Shown here piece by piece: positions 13,400 through 27,400 of a DNA stretch of 64,000 bases. Under the pieces are notes generated by a model. That model was given only the letters and a program-made list of their open reading frames with translations, had not been told where the DNA came from and did no database searches. Made by a program: the position numbers and the translations under genes. The stretch's first letter is position 1. The number at the start of each line of letters is the position of its first letter. This DNA is from Gavia stellata (lineage: Eukaryota; Chordata; Aves; Gaviiformes; Gaviidae), in contig NC_082611.1 in assembly GCF_030936135.1 (NCBI RefSeq), positions 13,965,001 to 14,029,000 of the forward strand, in the 5' to 3' direction.

Positions 13400-16289
13400 A
13401 GAAAAAACAGATTTGTGCAATGTGTATATTTACGTAGTGCTTGTCCTATAGACTTTAGTTAAACAAATTAAGACAATTTCAGCTTGAGAGTGAAGAACTA
13501 AGCATTAATTTTACAGTGTTGATGAAGCACTTGCCTCCCAGTGGAGCGTGAGTATGACTTTTGCTTGTGAGCGGCATTCATGAATGCAGAGTTTGAAGAT
13601 CCACTGCCTCAGTCTCCTTTTCACCAAAAGCAGAATGGAGTTTCTTGGAGGGAGGTTTTTTGGTCTTGAGACAGGCATCTTGGCAGCGGGTGTGCTGCGT
13701 TCCGCTTGCTGCTGTGGGGCAGAGACCTCGGCTGCATGAGGGGCAGGTGCTGGGACAGGCTCAGCAGTAACGAAGCCTTGCCACAATCGAGACGCAGGCT
13801 GAGGAGGCACAGCACGACTTGCCCGCTGGCAGAGGAGAGCGAGGGAGCATTACCTCCCTCTATTAAGCTGGTTTGCAAGAAGTCTGTTTTCATGTCTCGT
13901 TCCTCTCCAGCGACATGATCCAGACTGAAGTGAGACTGACACTGGATTTGAGCAGGGAACCAGGGCTGGCCATCGTCAGTCAGCCTGATGAAACTGCGGC
14001 TCAGTCAAGGTTTTGTATCCAGAGGTATGGACATGGCTGGTCCTCACCACGCTGCTGTGAAGGAGGTTGTTATCTCTACTTTAGAGCTGAGGAAATGAGG
14101 ACACTGAGGGATGTCTCAGGGTCACAAGCACAAGCTAGAGTACAGCTTGGTGAGATATACTATAAATTGGGTTGAGAATTGTGGTGGAGGGAAGAAGAAA
14201 AACAAATGCCAGTGATCTATAAGCATATATATATGAACTTTCTCCATTAAAATTTAGGTCTGTCATCCCATCTCCTATCTTAAGCGTGCATGTGTAAAAA
14301 TGCTCCCTTTTGATTGATGTTAATGGAATGTGCATTTCTGTACCTCTGAGTGCCTTGTCAATTAGCATAGGCTGAATATGCATTTCATCAAGCCGTCTTT
14401 GCTGGAGCGATGAAGCCAGTTGCTAACCTTTCATGCAGGTAGAATGTAGTTTTGAAACTTTGCTGTGGTAGAAAAACCTATTGTGGGTGCAGCCACTTGT
14501 GTAGGGAGCAGTTGTGCCGCTGGAGCCTGGGAAGTAGAATATAGGTAGGAAACTATGGGACAGGATAGGACAGGAGGAGGCTTTAACGGAAATGAAGAGC
14601 GTTTCTTTGTTGCTCAACAGAAATCACTCTTTTGTCAGATACAGAGGATTTTCTGTTTCCTAAACTATTTCAGTAAATTGTGTATCTATTGGTCATGAAT
14701 TGATATTGATGCAGGTTCCTAATGACATTTCAATCATAAACCTTTTGTTTAATTGATTTCCAAGAGATCTAATTGAAATATACTCAGGTTATTAGAGAAG
14801 GGTGCTTTAAAATACGTATAGGAGGTGTCAGATAGTGAGACTGGGAGATGGCCTGTGCATCGGGACAGCCAGAAAATAGAGCTAGGCCTGGCAAAAAGGA
14901 GTCTGAGGTCTGTGGGTGCCTCATGGTACTGGTGTGAGGATCAAGTTGTTTGTGAGTGGTTTCTGACTCTGCATCCTGCCATCTGCCTCTTGCTGCAGTG
15001 CTGACAGATGAAATATCTTCAGAAGATAATTTTTTCCTTTGCCAATACTTGTATGCCTCATAAATTTCCATGGTTATAGATCTCCGTAATGTGAACTGTT
15101 TTCCCCTATTGAAAATGTTGATTAGGGAGGAAACACAGTGGACTAATTGTTCTGAATAATGCTTGAGGCACATAAATATTTTAGGGGATTTCAGTAGCCT
15201 TAAAAGGCTCAAAGGAGCACATGAACAAACTTACCCATAATCGTGGCTGAAGTTTTGTGATGTGAGAGGAGGCTGAAAAAGGGAGAAGTTTTCAAAAGTG
15301 CCTAGGGATTTACATATATATAACTATTCTTTATAATAGTATGACACTGTATAAGCCCATTTGCCTTGTAGATGAGCCCTAAGATGCTTAGACACGAGAT
15401 ACATGAGATATTTCTCATGTTTTGGTATAAATATTTTCTGCCAAAATGAAATAAATCCTGGAATAAATTCAAATGGGATGTGGCAGCATGGAAGTAATGG
15501 CAGAGGCAGAGCTTCAGACTTGCAAAAGCACTGAAGGAAGAGCTGTTGCGGAGCTCGAGAGCAAGCGCTGGAAGGGAGAGCTTGTTCCCTGTTCAGTCAT
15601 ATATTGTACTTCAGCTGGGAAATAGGTAAGCTTACTGTGATTGAGTCTGTTTAGCAAGAATAGGATGAGGTGTATTAAATGTTGCCTCTGCTATCCAAGA
15701 ACAGAGTTCCCAGCCTTGGCTAATGGAGGCATGATGGAGGGAGCAGGAGTCTGGAGTGATCATTACAATGGTTCTGTGCTGGAGATCATAAAACATTGAA
15801 TAGATAATATCTGGTTTCTGGCTAAAACCAGCTAAATTGTTGACAAGCTAAATCTTTAGAAATATTTGATACTAGTAGGGTTTATTATCTAAGAAAGAGT
15901 AATAGCAGCCATTCAAGTGACAAATCAGGGACGTAATGTAGAAATACTAAGTTGTGTTTTAAAAAGGCATAAGGTTTTTCTTTTGTACTTAGATATTTAA
16001 AAGGGGGTGGGTGGGTAGACACCAGAAAGAAGCTTATAGTGCCTCTTGCTCTCTGTCCCATTTATATCACTTCTGGTGGAAAATTTAAGGTTTGATTTTT
16101 TGAATAAGCCTGCACCATTCCCTCTGTGCTCCTCTGAGCTAATGCTTCTTTCTCATTTGGTCCCTTGCATATTATGCCCTTCCCTTTCCTTTTCTTACTT
16201 TATTTGCTATGCTCTGTCTTTTGATCTCACTGCCCTTTCTTTATTTCTCTGTAAAAAGGGCTAGTCCTCACTGTCCACTAAAAGAAGAT

Positions 16290-16440
16290 GGTTTTTTTTT
16301 TTTTCATGTGACAGTTAAGCTGTGGGACTCCTTGCCACAGGATACTGTGGGTGCTAAAAGATTATATGAGCTCAGGAATGGCCTGAAAAAACTCACAGGA
16401 GGTTATTAAATACTACTGTGCAACCTTTAGTTTGGCATTT
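16290..16440 (+). mobile_element. CR1-clade LINE fragment, 3' part, sense
   Basis: After a 13-T run at 16292-16304, bases 16313-16410 read like the ORF2 tail of CR1-clade LINEs. The frame gives LWDSLPQDTVGAKRL, which follows the CR1 pattern of a tryptophan, then a LP motif, then a short amphipathic helix (as in HWNRLPREVV). The block ending GTTATTAAATAC also resembles a 3' segment I recall from amniote CR1/L3 elements. It is a short, heavily diverged, dead fragment. The family call is from memory. Confidence 0.55.
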
Positions 16441-19400
16441 ACTTTAAGCGTACATCCAGGATGCTGGAAATACGTTGAGGGTAAGCACCACTGTGTACTT
16501 ACCTTATACTTAACTCTGATGTAGGCAGCCACATCTGGCTACCAGCGTCAGACTGAGTGAAGTCATCCTGATGTTCCCCCATTTCACTGCAAAAGTCCTT
16601 TTGTAGTCTCCTGTCACACTTCCCTGTCCCTTTATTACAGCCCGTCTGGGACATGTGAAGACTAACTTATATCTGGGGAAACCAATGCTTGCTACTGGAG
16701 GTGACGTGTTGTGTACTTGGCTCCAGGGAAAGAGTGCTTGGAGTAGGGCTTTGGGAGTTGGCATATGTGCTTCTGCTCCTGGTTCTGGCAGCGCGGGTGT
16801 TGCTGGCAGTGATTTTGCAAGCAGCTGGGCAGTGCTGTGACACAGTGTCACTGTGCTGCTACAGAAAGAACTGGATTTGTAGACTGGCAGTTCATGCAGA
16901 AAGCAGTTGGCAGACTGAAAGCAAGGCAAGATGCCTGGCGTCACACCCCAGACTTGTGCTGGCTCAGCATCGTGATCTTGTTAGTCCAGGAGTGATGATT
17001 CACGATCTGCCTGCAGCCGTGCCTTGGACTGGCTCAGGTCTGGGCCATTGGCTGCCCCAGCAGCACATGGATGGGTGTAACAGCTCGTCCCCGCTGTGGT
17101 GGCTCCCACCTGGTCCCACCATGTTTGGTTGGTGAGAGGCTGCTGTATCCTGCCCAGGTGCAGGCAATGCAAAGGCTGATGTGCAGGTCTGTCTCCCAGA
17201 CTTCCTTCAAGCATGGTGCTCTGTAACCTGTGGATTTGCATGAGCAAGGAAATGAAGCTGTATGCACAATCTTAGACTTACCGTGGGCTTACATTTCAGG
17301 TAAGGTTACATCTCCGCCGTACGATGCGGCTTGGTGCTGGAGATGCCTGTGCTTGTCCCATGGGAGTGGGTTTCAGTGCACAGGACAGGCTAATGCCGTG
17401 CAGACAGCAGCTCCACTGCAGAGCGCAGTTCAGTCTTTTCCAGCCTTAGCCTTGGCAACGCTATGGGCACACTCTCTGCAGCGCCGCAGCCTTTTCCCCG
17501 TGCTGATAAGGTAGGGTTTCCCAGAGCTGCTGCGACATCACTTCTCCTTTGCTGTTTCCATGCCCTTCTCATACTGTTCTCATGGCCTTGTGGCTGCAGC
17601 TGTGACAGCATGGGCATGGCAGGTGCTCATGAGAATCCCTCCTCTTCCTGCTGTACCTGCCTTGTTCTGGACTTTTTGGTTTGTACTAGAGATAACCAAA
17701 GCAAAGTGAACAGCATTGCAGGTGATGGTCATTTAAATACTTGATGACATTAGCCAATAATACATGTGTACAGGAACTTAGATCACTGGCAACACTTGCA
17801 CCTGATTAGCGTGCACTAATTGTCACAGTCATCTTCAAACATCATCTTCATCCTTGCTTGGGAAGAGCTCCCAGAGGAGGATGCTTTCCTGGGACCTGTC
17901 ATTGCTTGTCCAGGCTCACCATGAGCTGGGGAGTGTTTTCCATCTCTCTTAATCTGTTTTTTAAACAAAAAGAGTTAGATAAATGAGATTTTGTAAGCAG
18001 GCTGAAGTCTTGGACTTGTGCTGTAAGAAAGTGTTGAGGGGAGGTGTGCTGGTCTCAGGACAGCTCTGTGGCCAGTTCGGCGACTGCTGCCCAGCATTGT
18101 CCCGAGGAAGTTACCTTACTGCTGGGCGCTGTTGTGTTCTGCTCCCCCTGAAATACATTTTGACAAGATGTGGGGTGAAATATGGTCCTCCTTATATTAC
18201 TGTGCACACCGTCTCTTTAGGCAAATCCTAGTGAGTGGTATCACTGGTGGCAGCCGACACACTACAGCTGGATACGGCCTCCTGTGTTTGCTTACAAGCA
18301 AAGGACCCTGGCTAACTCTGTTCAGGGCAATTGGGAGCAAGAAGTTTATTCAGTATCAGTCACGGCAAATACTGGATTTCCAGCGAGAGAGGATCTTGGT
18401 TCCTCTGTAATTTTGATATAGTGAGCCACAGGGTATCACCATATATCTTTCAGTATAACCATAAACCAGTTGAAACATGTGTCTAATCTAACTATCCACT
18501 CTGTTCCTTAACCTAAATGCATTTTTTTAAAGTGCGTCTGGCAGCTTACAGTGGAAAATACAGGACTGTAAGAAGTCCTCATCTTTATTGATATACTATA
18601 CTTAGTTCCCCTCCCACCCCTTTCTGTGGTCTCTGCTGTGCAGGGCTGGTTTGTGCTGCTCAGACAGCATTGCTTTCAGACACAGCGAACTTCTCAATAG
18701 AGGAGCAGGAGGGCAGCCACGGTATTTGAGGAAAAGGTGTTCACTGCTGAGATTGCTTGGAAATAGCTGTTGCTGCTTAAACTCAACCCTGTTTTAATCC
18801 AAATTAATTTGTATGGACAGACAAGCAATATGAATTTTCCTTGTTGTGTTTTGCTTACCTTATAATTAGGCTTTTACTGGACATGGGTACAGTTGGGCAA
18901 TGTCCTGGTCTCCATTAACTGCCAAATCACTACAGTATATGGGCACTCCTCTGCAGCCTCTAAGAGTGTAATGTTTATACCATAATCCTTTGTGTTGACA
19001 CGTCACATGCATGTTGCAACTCCTCTGAGTTTCAGTGTTAATTGAAATACCAGTATTAATTGTGGAAAGTTAGTCATGCAAACTAAGCTGGAAGGGGAAG
19101 CTTTTTGAACCAGCTGTTTCGCAATTGTGAGTGTTTTGTAACTGCTTAACTCTGACTCAGGAGGAGTGCTGTGACGCTCTGTGGTGCCGGGATCCTTGCG
19201 TACACTGGGGTCCGAGTGCCAGAAAGTGCTTTGGAAAGAAACTGCAGGTGGGAGCAGTACTGTGGCCTGGTTCTCCGGCTGAGAGGGTGCTCAGGTGCCT
19301 CGGAGAGATGCCAGGGAGCTGGGAGCTCCTTTAGAAGAACTGGGGGCACCCTTGGGACCCAAGCACCCTCAGTTCCTCTCCTTCATCAGGGCAAGGTAAC

Positions 19401-22400
19401 GCAGGGAGCAGAGAGTCCCGGTGACTTCACTCTTTCAGTAGATGACAGCAAGGGACATACTGTTGGGAGAGGGCACTTGGGAGCAGAATCAGTCTCTGTA
19501 GTGCTCACTGTGTGCCATCGAGCTGTGTTTTGCTGAGAAGAGTTTGTAGCTATCAGCAGAAGAGCAGGCAAAGCTCGGGTTTTATCTGCACAGCTTCCTT
19601 AGAGAAGTAAAGAAATGCCGCTGTGTAGAATAAATTTGGAAACCAGGACATTTAAAAGTGAGTCATTTAAAAAGAGTTCTTGATGTTGTTTATAAGTCCA
19701 AGGAAGGCCCAGAAAACAAACGCATTTTCAGATGTCCACATTCCTCCTAGAGATTGAAATGAAAGACCTAACTTCCAGCAAAACCCAGCTGAAAGTGGCT
19801 GCTCTTGGGGTATAGAAACCTCGCTCTCTCTTTGAGGAAAGGCCTGGTTTTCCAGGCATGTGTGGCCAGTGCTGTCCTGTTCGTAGACCATCGTGATACC
19901 TTCTGAAAGCAGCTCCTCCAGACAGTGTCATTTCCAGGCTAAGGAGGCTAGAAAGAGCTTTTTCTCTGTGCTGGAGCACTGAAGCACGCAGAGCAACGCT
20001 TCCTGGGGATGAGCTCTGTGCCCGCTGGAGGTGTTGCAGTGTCTGTAGTGTGGAAAAGAAACCGTTCATAGACAGGGAGATTTCCTGGAGTCTGTCACCC
20101 TGCCCTATTCGTTTTGACTTTTTTCCAGGCATTTCCTTGAATTAAAAGTGAGACTAGATTTCTGTGGTAGTGTTGTGCTGGTCAGAATGGATAACTTTCC
20201 CCAAACTGCTATTTTTAGAGTATTTTTAGAGGTATGGGGTAGACTTAGAGAATAGAAGAAGGATGTATAGACATATAGAGAAATGATGGTGACACTTAAG
20301 TACCTCCAACCTTAATTACTTCAATAGATTTTTTTGGTAGTATTTTATGGGGAATTTCAGAAATTTCTCCAGCATGTATTGCACTCTGTGCTTTGTAGGT
20401 CACCTGTTACAGAAGACATTTTGGGGTCTTTTTGTGTACACATCGGCCAATTGTTCTGAAAATGTGGTAAAAAAATAAATATATTTTTGCTTTGAAATGT
20501 TAAATTGCTGAGCACCTGGGCACCTGAGCACCCACTCAGCAATGTCTATTGCTTCCATGATGCTTCTGTGATTTATTTATATTTTAGTTTGGTGCATACC
20601 TACAGTCTAAAAAAAAAATACTAAAAAATCATGTTGGTGAAAGATGAATGATGTACGTTGAAATCTGGGCAGATTTAAGGGTAAGGTGGCACATGGTTGG
20701 AGTTTCCTAAAGAGCCTGAAAATATCACCACCTTGCATCATGTTACATTCATTCTGTAAATGTCCCAAGGCAAATATTTTGCTGGCTCAGGCGGAAGAGA
20801 GATACTGTGTGTATTGTCCCCCATCTCTGTCGTAACTGGAATTTCATGCTGCTGGGCTTTTTGTAGCTATGGTTTGCTGCTATGAAGTACTGGCTGCCTT
20901 CACAAGGCGCAGCAAGCGGGATGCTCGTGGGGAGCTCGGGCGAGGTGCTGTGTTAGTGCTGTCTGGGGCTGGTGTGATGTCCTCCTCGCCATGGGAAAAT
21001 GGAGAGTGGTGGCTGGGCTGGAGGGATAGAGGAAGACTAATGGAAAACAGGGTGGGAGGTGGTGGGCTGGTGAGAGATGTAAGAAAGTAGGTTTGTTCAG
21101 CTAGTCACAAAGTGGGGAAGGTATTCATGGCTGCTGAGGAGGGGCTGGTAGGCAGCTGTCTTGAGTCCCAAGGATGATTCTTGATATGCAGAGGGTTAGT
21201 TCAGAACCCAGGATAACATCTGAAAAGTATCTTTGAAGACTACCAGTAACTGCATTTGGAAGGCAAAACTTGTGCACAGAGGAAGGCTGGGAGGGCTGGG
21301 GGCGTGGAGTTTCGGTTTGAGTGTTTGCCGTAGGCTTCTTGCGTAAACACTGCCCAGCCTCGGAGTGCCTCCAGCTGCGCGTGCAAGTGGGGATAGCGTT
21401 TCTGCTCCTTCAAGAGTGCTGCCAATGGAAATGAGTTACTCCCTGTATGAACAATGTCAAGACAGTGGCCACACCAGAAGAAACTGAGATAGCTGAACTC
21501 CACCTTTGTCTTCGAGAAGGTTCAGATGAAGTGATCTTCTGCACTGAGCAAGCTGAGCAGAGGTTCGCAGGAGGCAGGAGCTGCTGTCATCCCACTGTAT
21601 GCAGTGCACACGGTAAAACTTGGTAACTCAGTATCCAATCCTTTTCGTTGCGTCCAATTTTCACGATTGTCAGAGAAGCCCAAGAAGCAAATGGATGTGC
21701 CGGTGCACATGCAGTGATACAACATACATGCCAATGTAGAATGTTGCTGAGCTGTAGTGTAGCCACAGACTTCCTATTGCTGCTCGTTTGCATCCCCTCC
21801 TCTTCTGAGCTGTACTCGCTTGCTGCAGCAGGCGTGAAGTCGAGCGTAGCTGCTCCTGGCTGCCTCCAGCTGCATGCATTTGTGTATCAGCTCTCACTGA
21901 GCTCTGATCACGATTTAGGACTTGTCTAATAGAAATTATGAGAGTCGAGGCCATTCATCTACTTTGGCCGTGGGCAGAGAACAAAAAGGGTATTTGTACA
22001 GTGAAATGGCACTGAATGTTCTACATCAGTTTTCTTGTATGTTTACAGAGCAGAGGGCACAAAAATAACATAAATGGGAACAATAACGTATGTTAGCACA
22101 CTTCTAACTCCATTTAGCCTTCTTTGTTTGTAAATATTTTTGTGGTTCATCTGTGTTTCAAAGGAAGAAGGGAAAATTCTCCTGCCTGTCTACCCTTGTT
22201 TGAGGAAGGGGATGGGCAGTACTTTGTGGCTGGCTCTACTGTATTGCTGTGGATGGATGAATAGCTCTGCATTTTGCTTGTCACCTGACAAACTGATTTA
22301 TAGTTAGATTAGGAGAGAAAGTGTGCGATTCTGAAAGCTGTGTTTTCACTTGTGCAAAGGCCAGACCACGTGTGCTGAGTTATCAGAATGAGGTTTTAAT

Positions 22401-24258
22401 TGTTTGCTCTTGTTTTTCCTGTGACTTATTAGCGTTATAGTCCTGCTAGGTCAAACATGCATTCCTTGAAAGCAAGGCACGCAAAGAGTTCTTTCAAAAT
22501 CTGAGGAGACTTCCTCAGTACCAGCCAGCACAGCAGGTCTCTTTGGAGGAAGAGGAAGCTTGGAAAATCCCGTCTGTTTGGTGTTATCATCTCGGTCTCA
22601 GCTGAATGCTGTGCATGACGCTGGGCAGGGCATTAGCTCGTGGGTGGCAAACACCATCCATATTTGAAACGCCATCCGTAAAGCTGTGGTTTTGTTTTCA
22701 GCTGAGTGGTTGCTCTTGAGAACAGTGTGGAAAGCTCAAACTGGTACATGAGGGAACATGACTGTCCTCTTCTACCTTCTCAGCACCCTGAGCAGTTAAA
22801 CATAAAAGCCTTTGTTCCCTGGTGACTTCATTCTTCAGAGGCCTTTTTAATTTTGTCCTCAGTTTCGGGAAGAAATAATGGGAATTTGTCATTGACAAGA
22901 AGGCTGCATCTCTTAAATGTCATGTGAAGGATCCTCTCCATAATTCATGGGCTGGGGAGTGTGGGTGTCAGGAGGGTGCATAATGGATATGAGAGATTTC
23001 ACTTCAATGAAACTATTGGCCTTAAAGGCAGCTTTTTTTGCCTTCATGATATTTTCTTGACCCAGATTGCCACACTTTCTGCTACCTCATCCAGATATCC
23101 AGATATTTTTAGATTTTCTTAAGTAAGAGGGTGGTGGATTATTGGTTATTTTTGTACAGCTTACTCCCCTTCCAGTGCGGATGGGGACTTGCACAGTAAT
23201 ACTAGAGCAGCGCTGATTGATTTCTCTTCTTTCTGTCACTGCTGCACCTGTAAGCCATGCGTTCGTGTATGTAGAAGTGCTGCTGTTTCTTGTCAGTCCT
23301 TCTCTTTCCATGGATTCTATGAGTTTTGCTTGTTGTGTGATGAGATGCATATTGTTGTTGGTGTGCTGAGAAAGGGACCTGCTTCCTCCTCTGCTGTAGG
23401 GCGTGAATAAGAGCAAATATGACATGGGCTGCTGGGGGTCTGAATGCAAATGTGGACTATTGATTTCCTAGTTACTGGAAGATTGTGGCAGACTCAGACC
23501 TACTCAAAGGGGACTGCTGGGTCTGCCAGATCTGTGCAGGCTGGAGGGGTCACCTCCTCGTGGTCAGCCACTGCCTCCTGACTTTGTCTGTGTTCCTGTC
23601 CTTGGCAGACAAAATTAACTGTCTAACTCTGTTTGAAGTGAATTAAGGAACACTCGTATGATTTTCTTCTTGCAGTCAAGCTGAAGGTGTTACAAGCTTT
23701 GACAGAGCTGTGCTAATAGCTGAGCAGCAGCAATGAAGTTAGCATCGGTGACTGCACAGCAAAACTAATCTCCAGCAGTGGAGGTGCAGCCTTTATTTCA
23801 GCATTTCTTCTAGGGTTTCTTCCTTGTAACGTGCGTTTGCGTGCAGATGCAGGAGGCTCCGCTGTGCTGTCAGCAGTCCAACCCCATCTGTCTGGGAGCC
23901 TCGTGGGGCACACTGATACCTAGTGCTGGGGCTGAGCTCTGCTTCAGGAGCCGTTGCCTGTGAGTGAGGCAGGAGTAAGCAAACACGTGTTAGTTGTGGA
24001 GTAATCTGTTTTCAGTGGAGCTTCCTAGTACAGCTTACAAAAGCGGTGAGATTTAAAAATAAATCAACTTAAAAAAAATGCACTCACTGACACAGAGCAG
24101 GAGCTTTTGGTGCAACTGTGTCCATGTGTGCGTCTGCAGGAAGTGAGTCATATTCTAAACAAAATCATCAGCTGAAGAATTTGTGACTTTTATGACAATT
24201 CCCATTTTGGGCTAAGTCAGACCTCTTCTTGTCTCTAGGTTTTTCTCAGGCATCAGGA

Positions 24259-24431
24259 ATGTCTTCTGAGCCCACTTCATCCGCCTCGCAGCAGTCACCT
24301 GCCTCTCCACCCCCACCCAGTTCTCTCCATCTACCTGAAAACCGCAGGGCAAGAGATCGCTCCCCATCGCCCATGAGAGGGTACCTCATCCCCAGTCCGC
24401 TGCCCACCCGACGGACCAGGACGTTTTCAGC
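24259..24431 (+). CDS. CARHSP1: CARHSP1 coding exon 1 (exon 2 of the gene)
   Basis: The exon begins at 24239 after TCTCTAG, with 20 bases of 5' UTR before the ATG. It encodes residues 1-57 plus two bases of Ala58 and ends at the donor GC|GTGAGT. It carries the whole Ser/Pro-rich tail. Confidence 0.95.
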
Positions 24432-27400
24432 GTGAGTACTGGGAAACCTGCATCTCATAGACACAACCAGATGATTGCCTTTGAGCAGAATGATCGGGCC
24501 CCTGCTGAGGTGAAGGGGGTCGGGGCAGGAAGGTTATATCTGGAAGATGCTTTGGTATTTTACTGTTACCTCTTCTCCAATAAAATCTGATGCCACTAAA
24601 CTTTTAGTCCAAATTGCCTATAGGTTTTCAATGCTCTGTTTGTGTAAAGGATATTCAAAGGCTTTTCCACTCTTTAAGACCAGAGTTTTACAGGGAGGGG
24701 AAAATACACTGAGATTTTTCAAAACAGAGTTTCTTGTCTGAAGCTCTGCTTCACTTCAGACACTGGCTTGTGGCTCTTGGGACCAGTTCCTGTTGGTGTT
24801 TCTTCGTCAGCTCCACCTCCTCCTTTGGCATGACCTCTCTTCTCACCGCCCCTGAAGCTCTGGACCAGACATCACTGGTGGTTTTAGTTCTTTCACTCCT
24901 GACACCTGTGCCACCATCAGCCAGGTTGCATTTTGGGGATGGTCCATGACCCTATCACTTTTCAGAGGGCTTGTTTCCTTTTCCTGTTTAGCTTTCATAT
25001 CTCCATCTTCAGATTGCTCAAATAGATGTGTAAAAGAATATGTTGGTTTTCAAGGTATGAACCCTGATCTCTTGATTCTCTAAGATTATATGAAGTTTTC
25101 CATAAAATGAGATGAGGTTTGTTGCTATTTGTAGTTATTTGAGGTGGTGATCCTACAGCAGAGCTGGCTTTCCCTGAGCTTTCCTGTTGCCTGTGGTGCT
25201 GTGCAGGCTCCTGGGAGCCCGCTGCCCGAAGGGGACTCCTCCACTTTGCAGTGGCAGAGGATGGTGTTGCAAGGTTTGGCCATTGCAAAAAATTCCCAGT
25301 GCCTGTGATGGGTCTCCAGTGAGGCGCTGACCTGCAGAAGGCAATGTGGTCTTCTTTGTTAATCTTAGTGGCCTTTGAATCAGAGTCTGAGGGTATAATG
25401 TGAAGCTCTGGTCAATCCATTGCGCTTCTGCCAGAGTCTTGCAATTACTTCTGTGTAAGGGAGGTCTGGCAATGCCAAGTGAAATACTGGGGAAGTAAGA
25501 TCTCAAGCCTGCAGCTAGCCTATTTTGTGCTGCTTAATCTAGTTGGCATGTTTTTTCCTTTGTGCTTCTTGCAGTGTTACCCAGCTCTTTTCTTCAAGAG
25601 TTATCCATGCAGATTGAAGTAGCATCAATCTCAGTAATGCTTCATATTATTACTTCTGTATTCAAAATGAGGCTAAAAAGGACAGCAGCAGCAGAAGAAA
25701 AATTTATATGTTGTCAATTCCAAAAGCCGTCAAATGCCCTAAACTTTATAATGGAAGTAGATTGCTAAAAGGATCATAATTGACTTGATAATTGGGATTG
25801 CTCTTGAAAAGCAATTCCAAGCTAGCTTGCTGCAGTGCTGTGTTAATAATGAACTCTTTGTAATTCTTCTCAGCTGTTAATCCTAGTCTGGTTCTTACAA
25901 AACTAAAGAATTTGTTACTTGGCTTCCACAGTTCTTTAATCATTAATTATTGTAGGAATCTTGCTGTATTTGTTTGCCCTGAAAATCAAAATAGCTCTAA
26001 ATTTTTGTTACTGTTTTTTTAGTGTCCTCTTTAAACAAGAGGAGTTGTAGGTGAGCTCTGGCCCCACAATTGTATGGAAAAGATGAATGTGACAGGCAGT
26101 GGCTTATTATTCAGTGGGATTATTTAATTTTGCTTCATTGCAAGTGTTATCCCCCACAGTGCTTTACCTCCTTGAAAGATGCAGTTGAGCTTTAATGGCT
26201 TATTGAGGGCAGTGAGTGCTTTTCTGTGTAACAAGCACTTGTGGGGTCAGGTGTGTCGACAGCTTTATAGAGCTGGAAGTGAAGTGATTTAATGAAGATT
26301 TCTTCTTTTTTTAACACTTTCAACTGTATTTCTTTAGTGTTAGTTTGACAGCAGAGCTGTTACCACATTTTTTAGTGATTTTATTTAGATTTCAGTAAAC
26401 TTTAAACATTTGGGAAAATGATGTCAAAATTGCCATGATGCATGTAACCAAGTGGCAACACAATCACTTACTGAGTTTGAAGAATCGCACCAAAATCCTC
26501 TTCTAACACGGAAGCAACCTACTGAATAATCACGGCATGAGAACGTTCTGATCTAGTAATGCTTCTGTGTAAACCTGTTAAGATGTCTAAAACAGTTGGC
26601 TTCATTAATGAAAGCATTTGAGTGAGTTTGGATCCCTGGAGATTCAACTCAGCATATTTGACGGGGAAAAGGATTTGATCACGCAGTTTTCAGGATGGGT
26701 CATGGTTCACGCAAGTCGTTTTTCTTGATGGCAGTAAGTCATCCTAAAGATTTGTCTTCAAATCTGTTTTGTTTTAAAATACAGGTCCCATGATAGTGGA
26801 GGAGGAGCTCAGTCTTGAGTCTTGGTGTTATGCATACCAGTTAGGCTTCATAGCCTGCTGGAGTCATCTGGAGGCAAAATACTGACTTCAATGGATCCTA
26901 GTCTGACAGGATAACTGTAGACATGCATGCAGAAGGAGTGTGTGTATATGTATATACATACATATGTACACGTTTATACATGTCTTTACGCACTGCATTC
27001 TCTTGATACTACATGCACATGCTTACTGTTAAATTTGTGAAAGTTTATACAATGCCTAGGTGCACATTGGTACTCCTGAACTCACAAAGGGTGTAAGATG
27101 CTTACGTTTAGTATACTGTCTAAAGGAAAATTTGGCAGGGTGATGCAGCAGATGGATTCAAGATGGCATCTGATGGATTACAATGCTAGCAAACATCTTC
27201 ATCATCCTTATCTGCATTAAAAAGGCTACAGGCAAAACGTGCAGTGTATGAAACTGAGTATTAAGCATTTGCTACATAGGAGTATACTCGCTGGGAGTGA
27301 GTATTTGGACCATTGTGCCCATTTGCTTGGTGTGCTTTGGCTGACACACCTGGAAGCTGTCGCATCCGCGCTCAGCAATGAACTGCTTTTTTTGTGCTTG

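Larger units (their letters stand above)
4975..24238 (+). other. CARHSP1: CARHSP1 intron 1 (19.3 kb)
   Basis: The intron runs from the GTGAGC donor at 4975 to the TCTCTAG acceptor ending at 24238. Open frames inside it have no recognisable family, splice context or start context. Visible content is a short AT repeat (10709-10724), a TG run (11906-11919), a 45-bp direct duplication (13328-13399) and a CR1-type LINE relic (about 16290-16440). The rest is unremarkable single-copy DNA that may hold regulatory elements I cannot identify. Confidence 0.55.
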
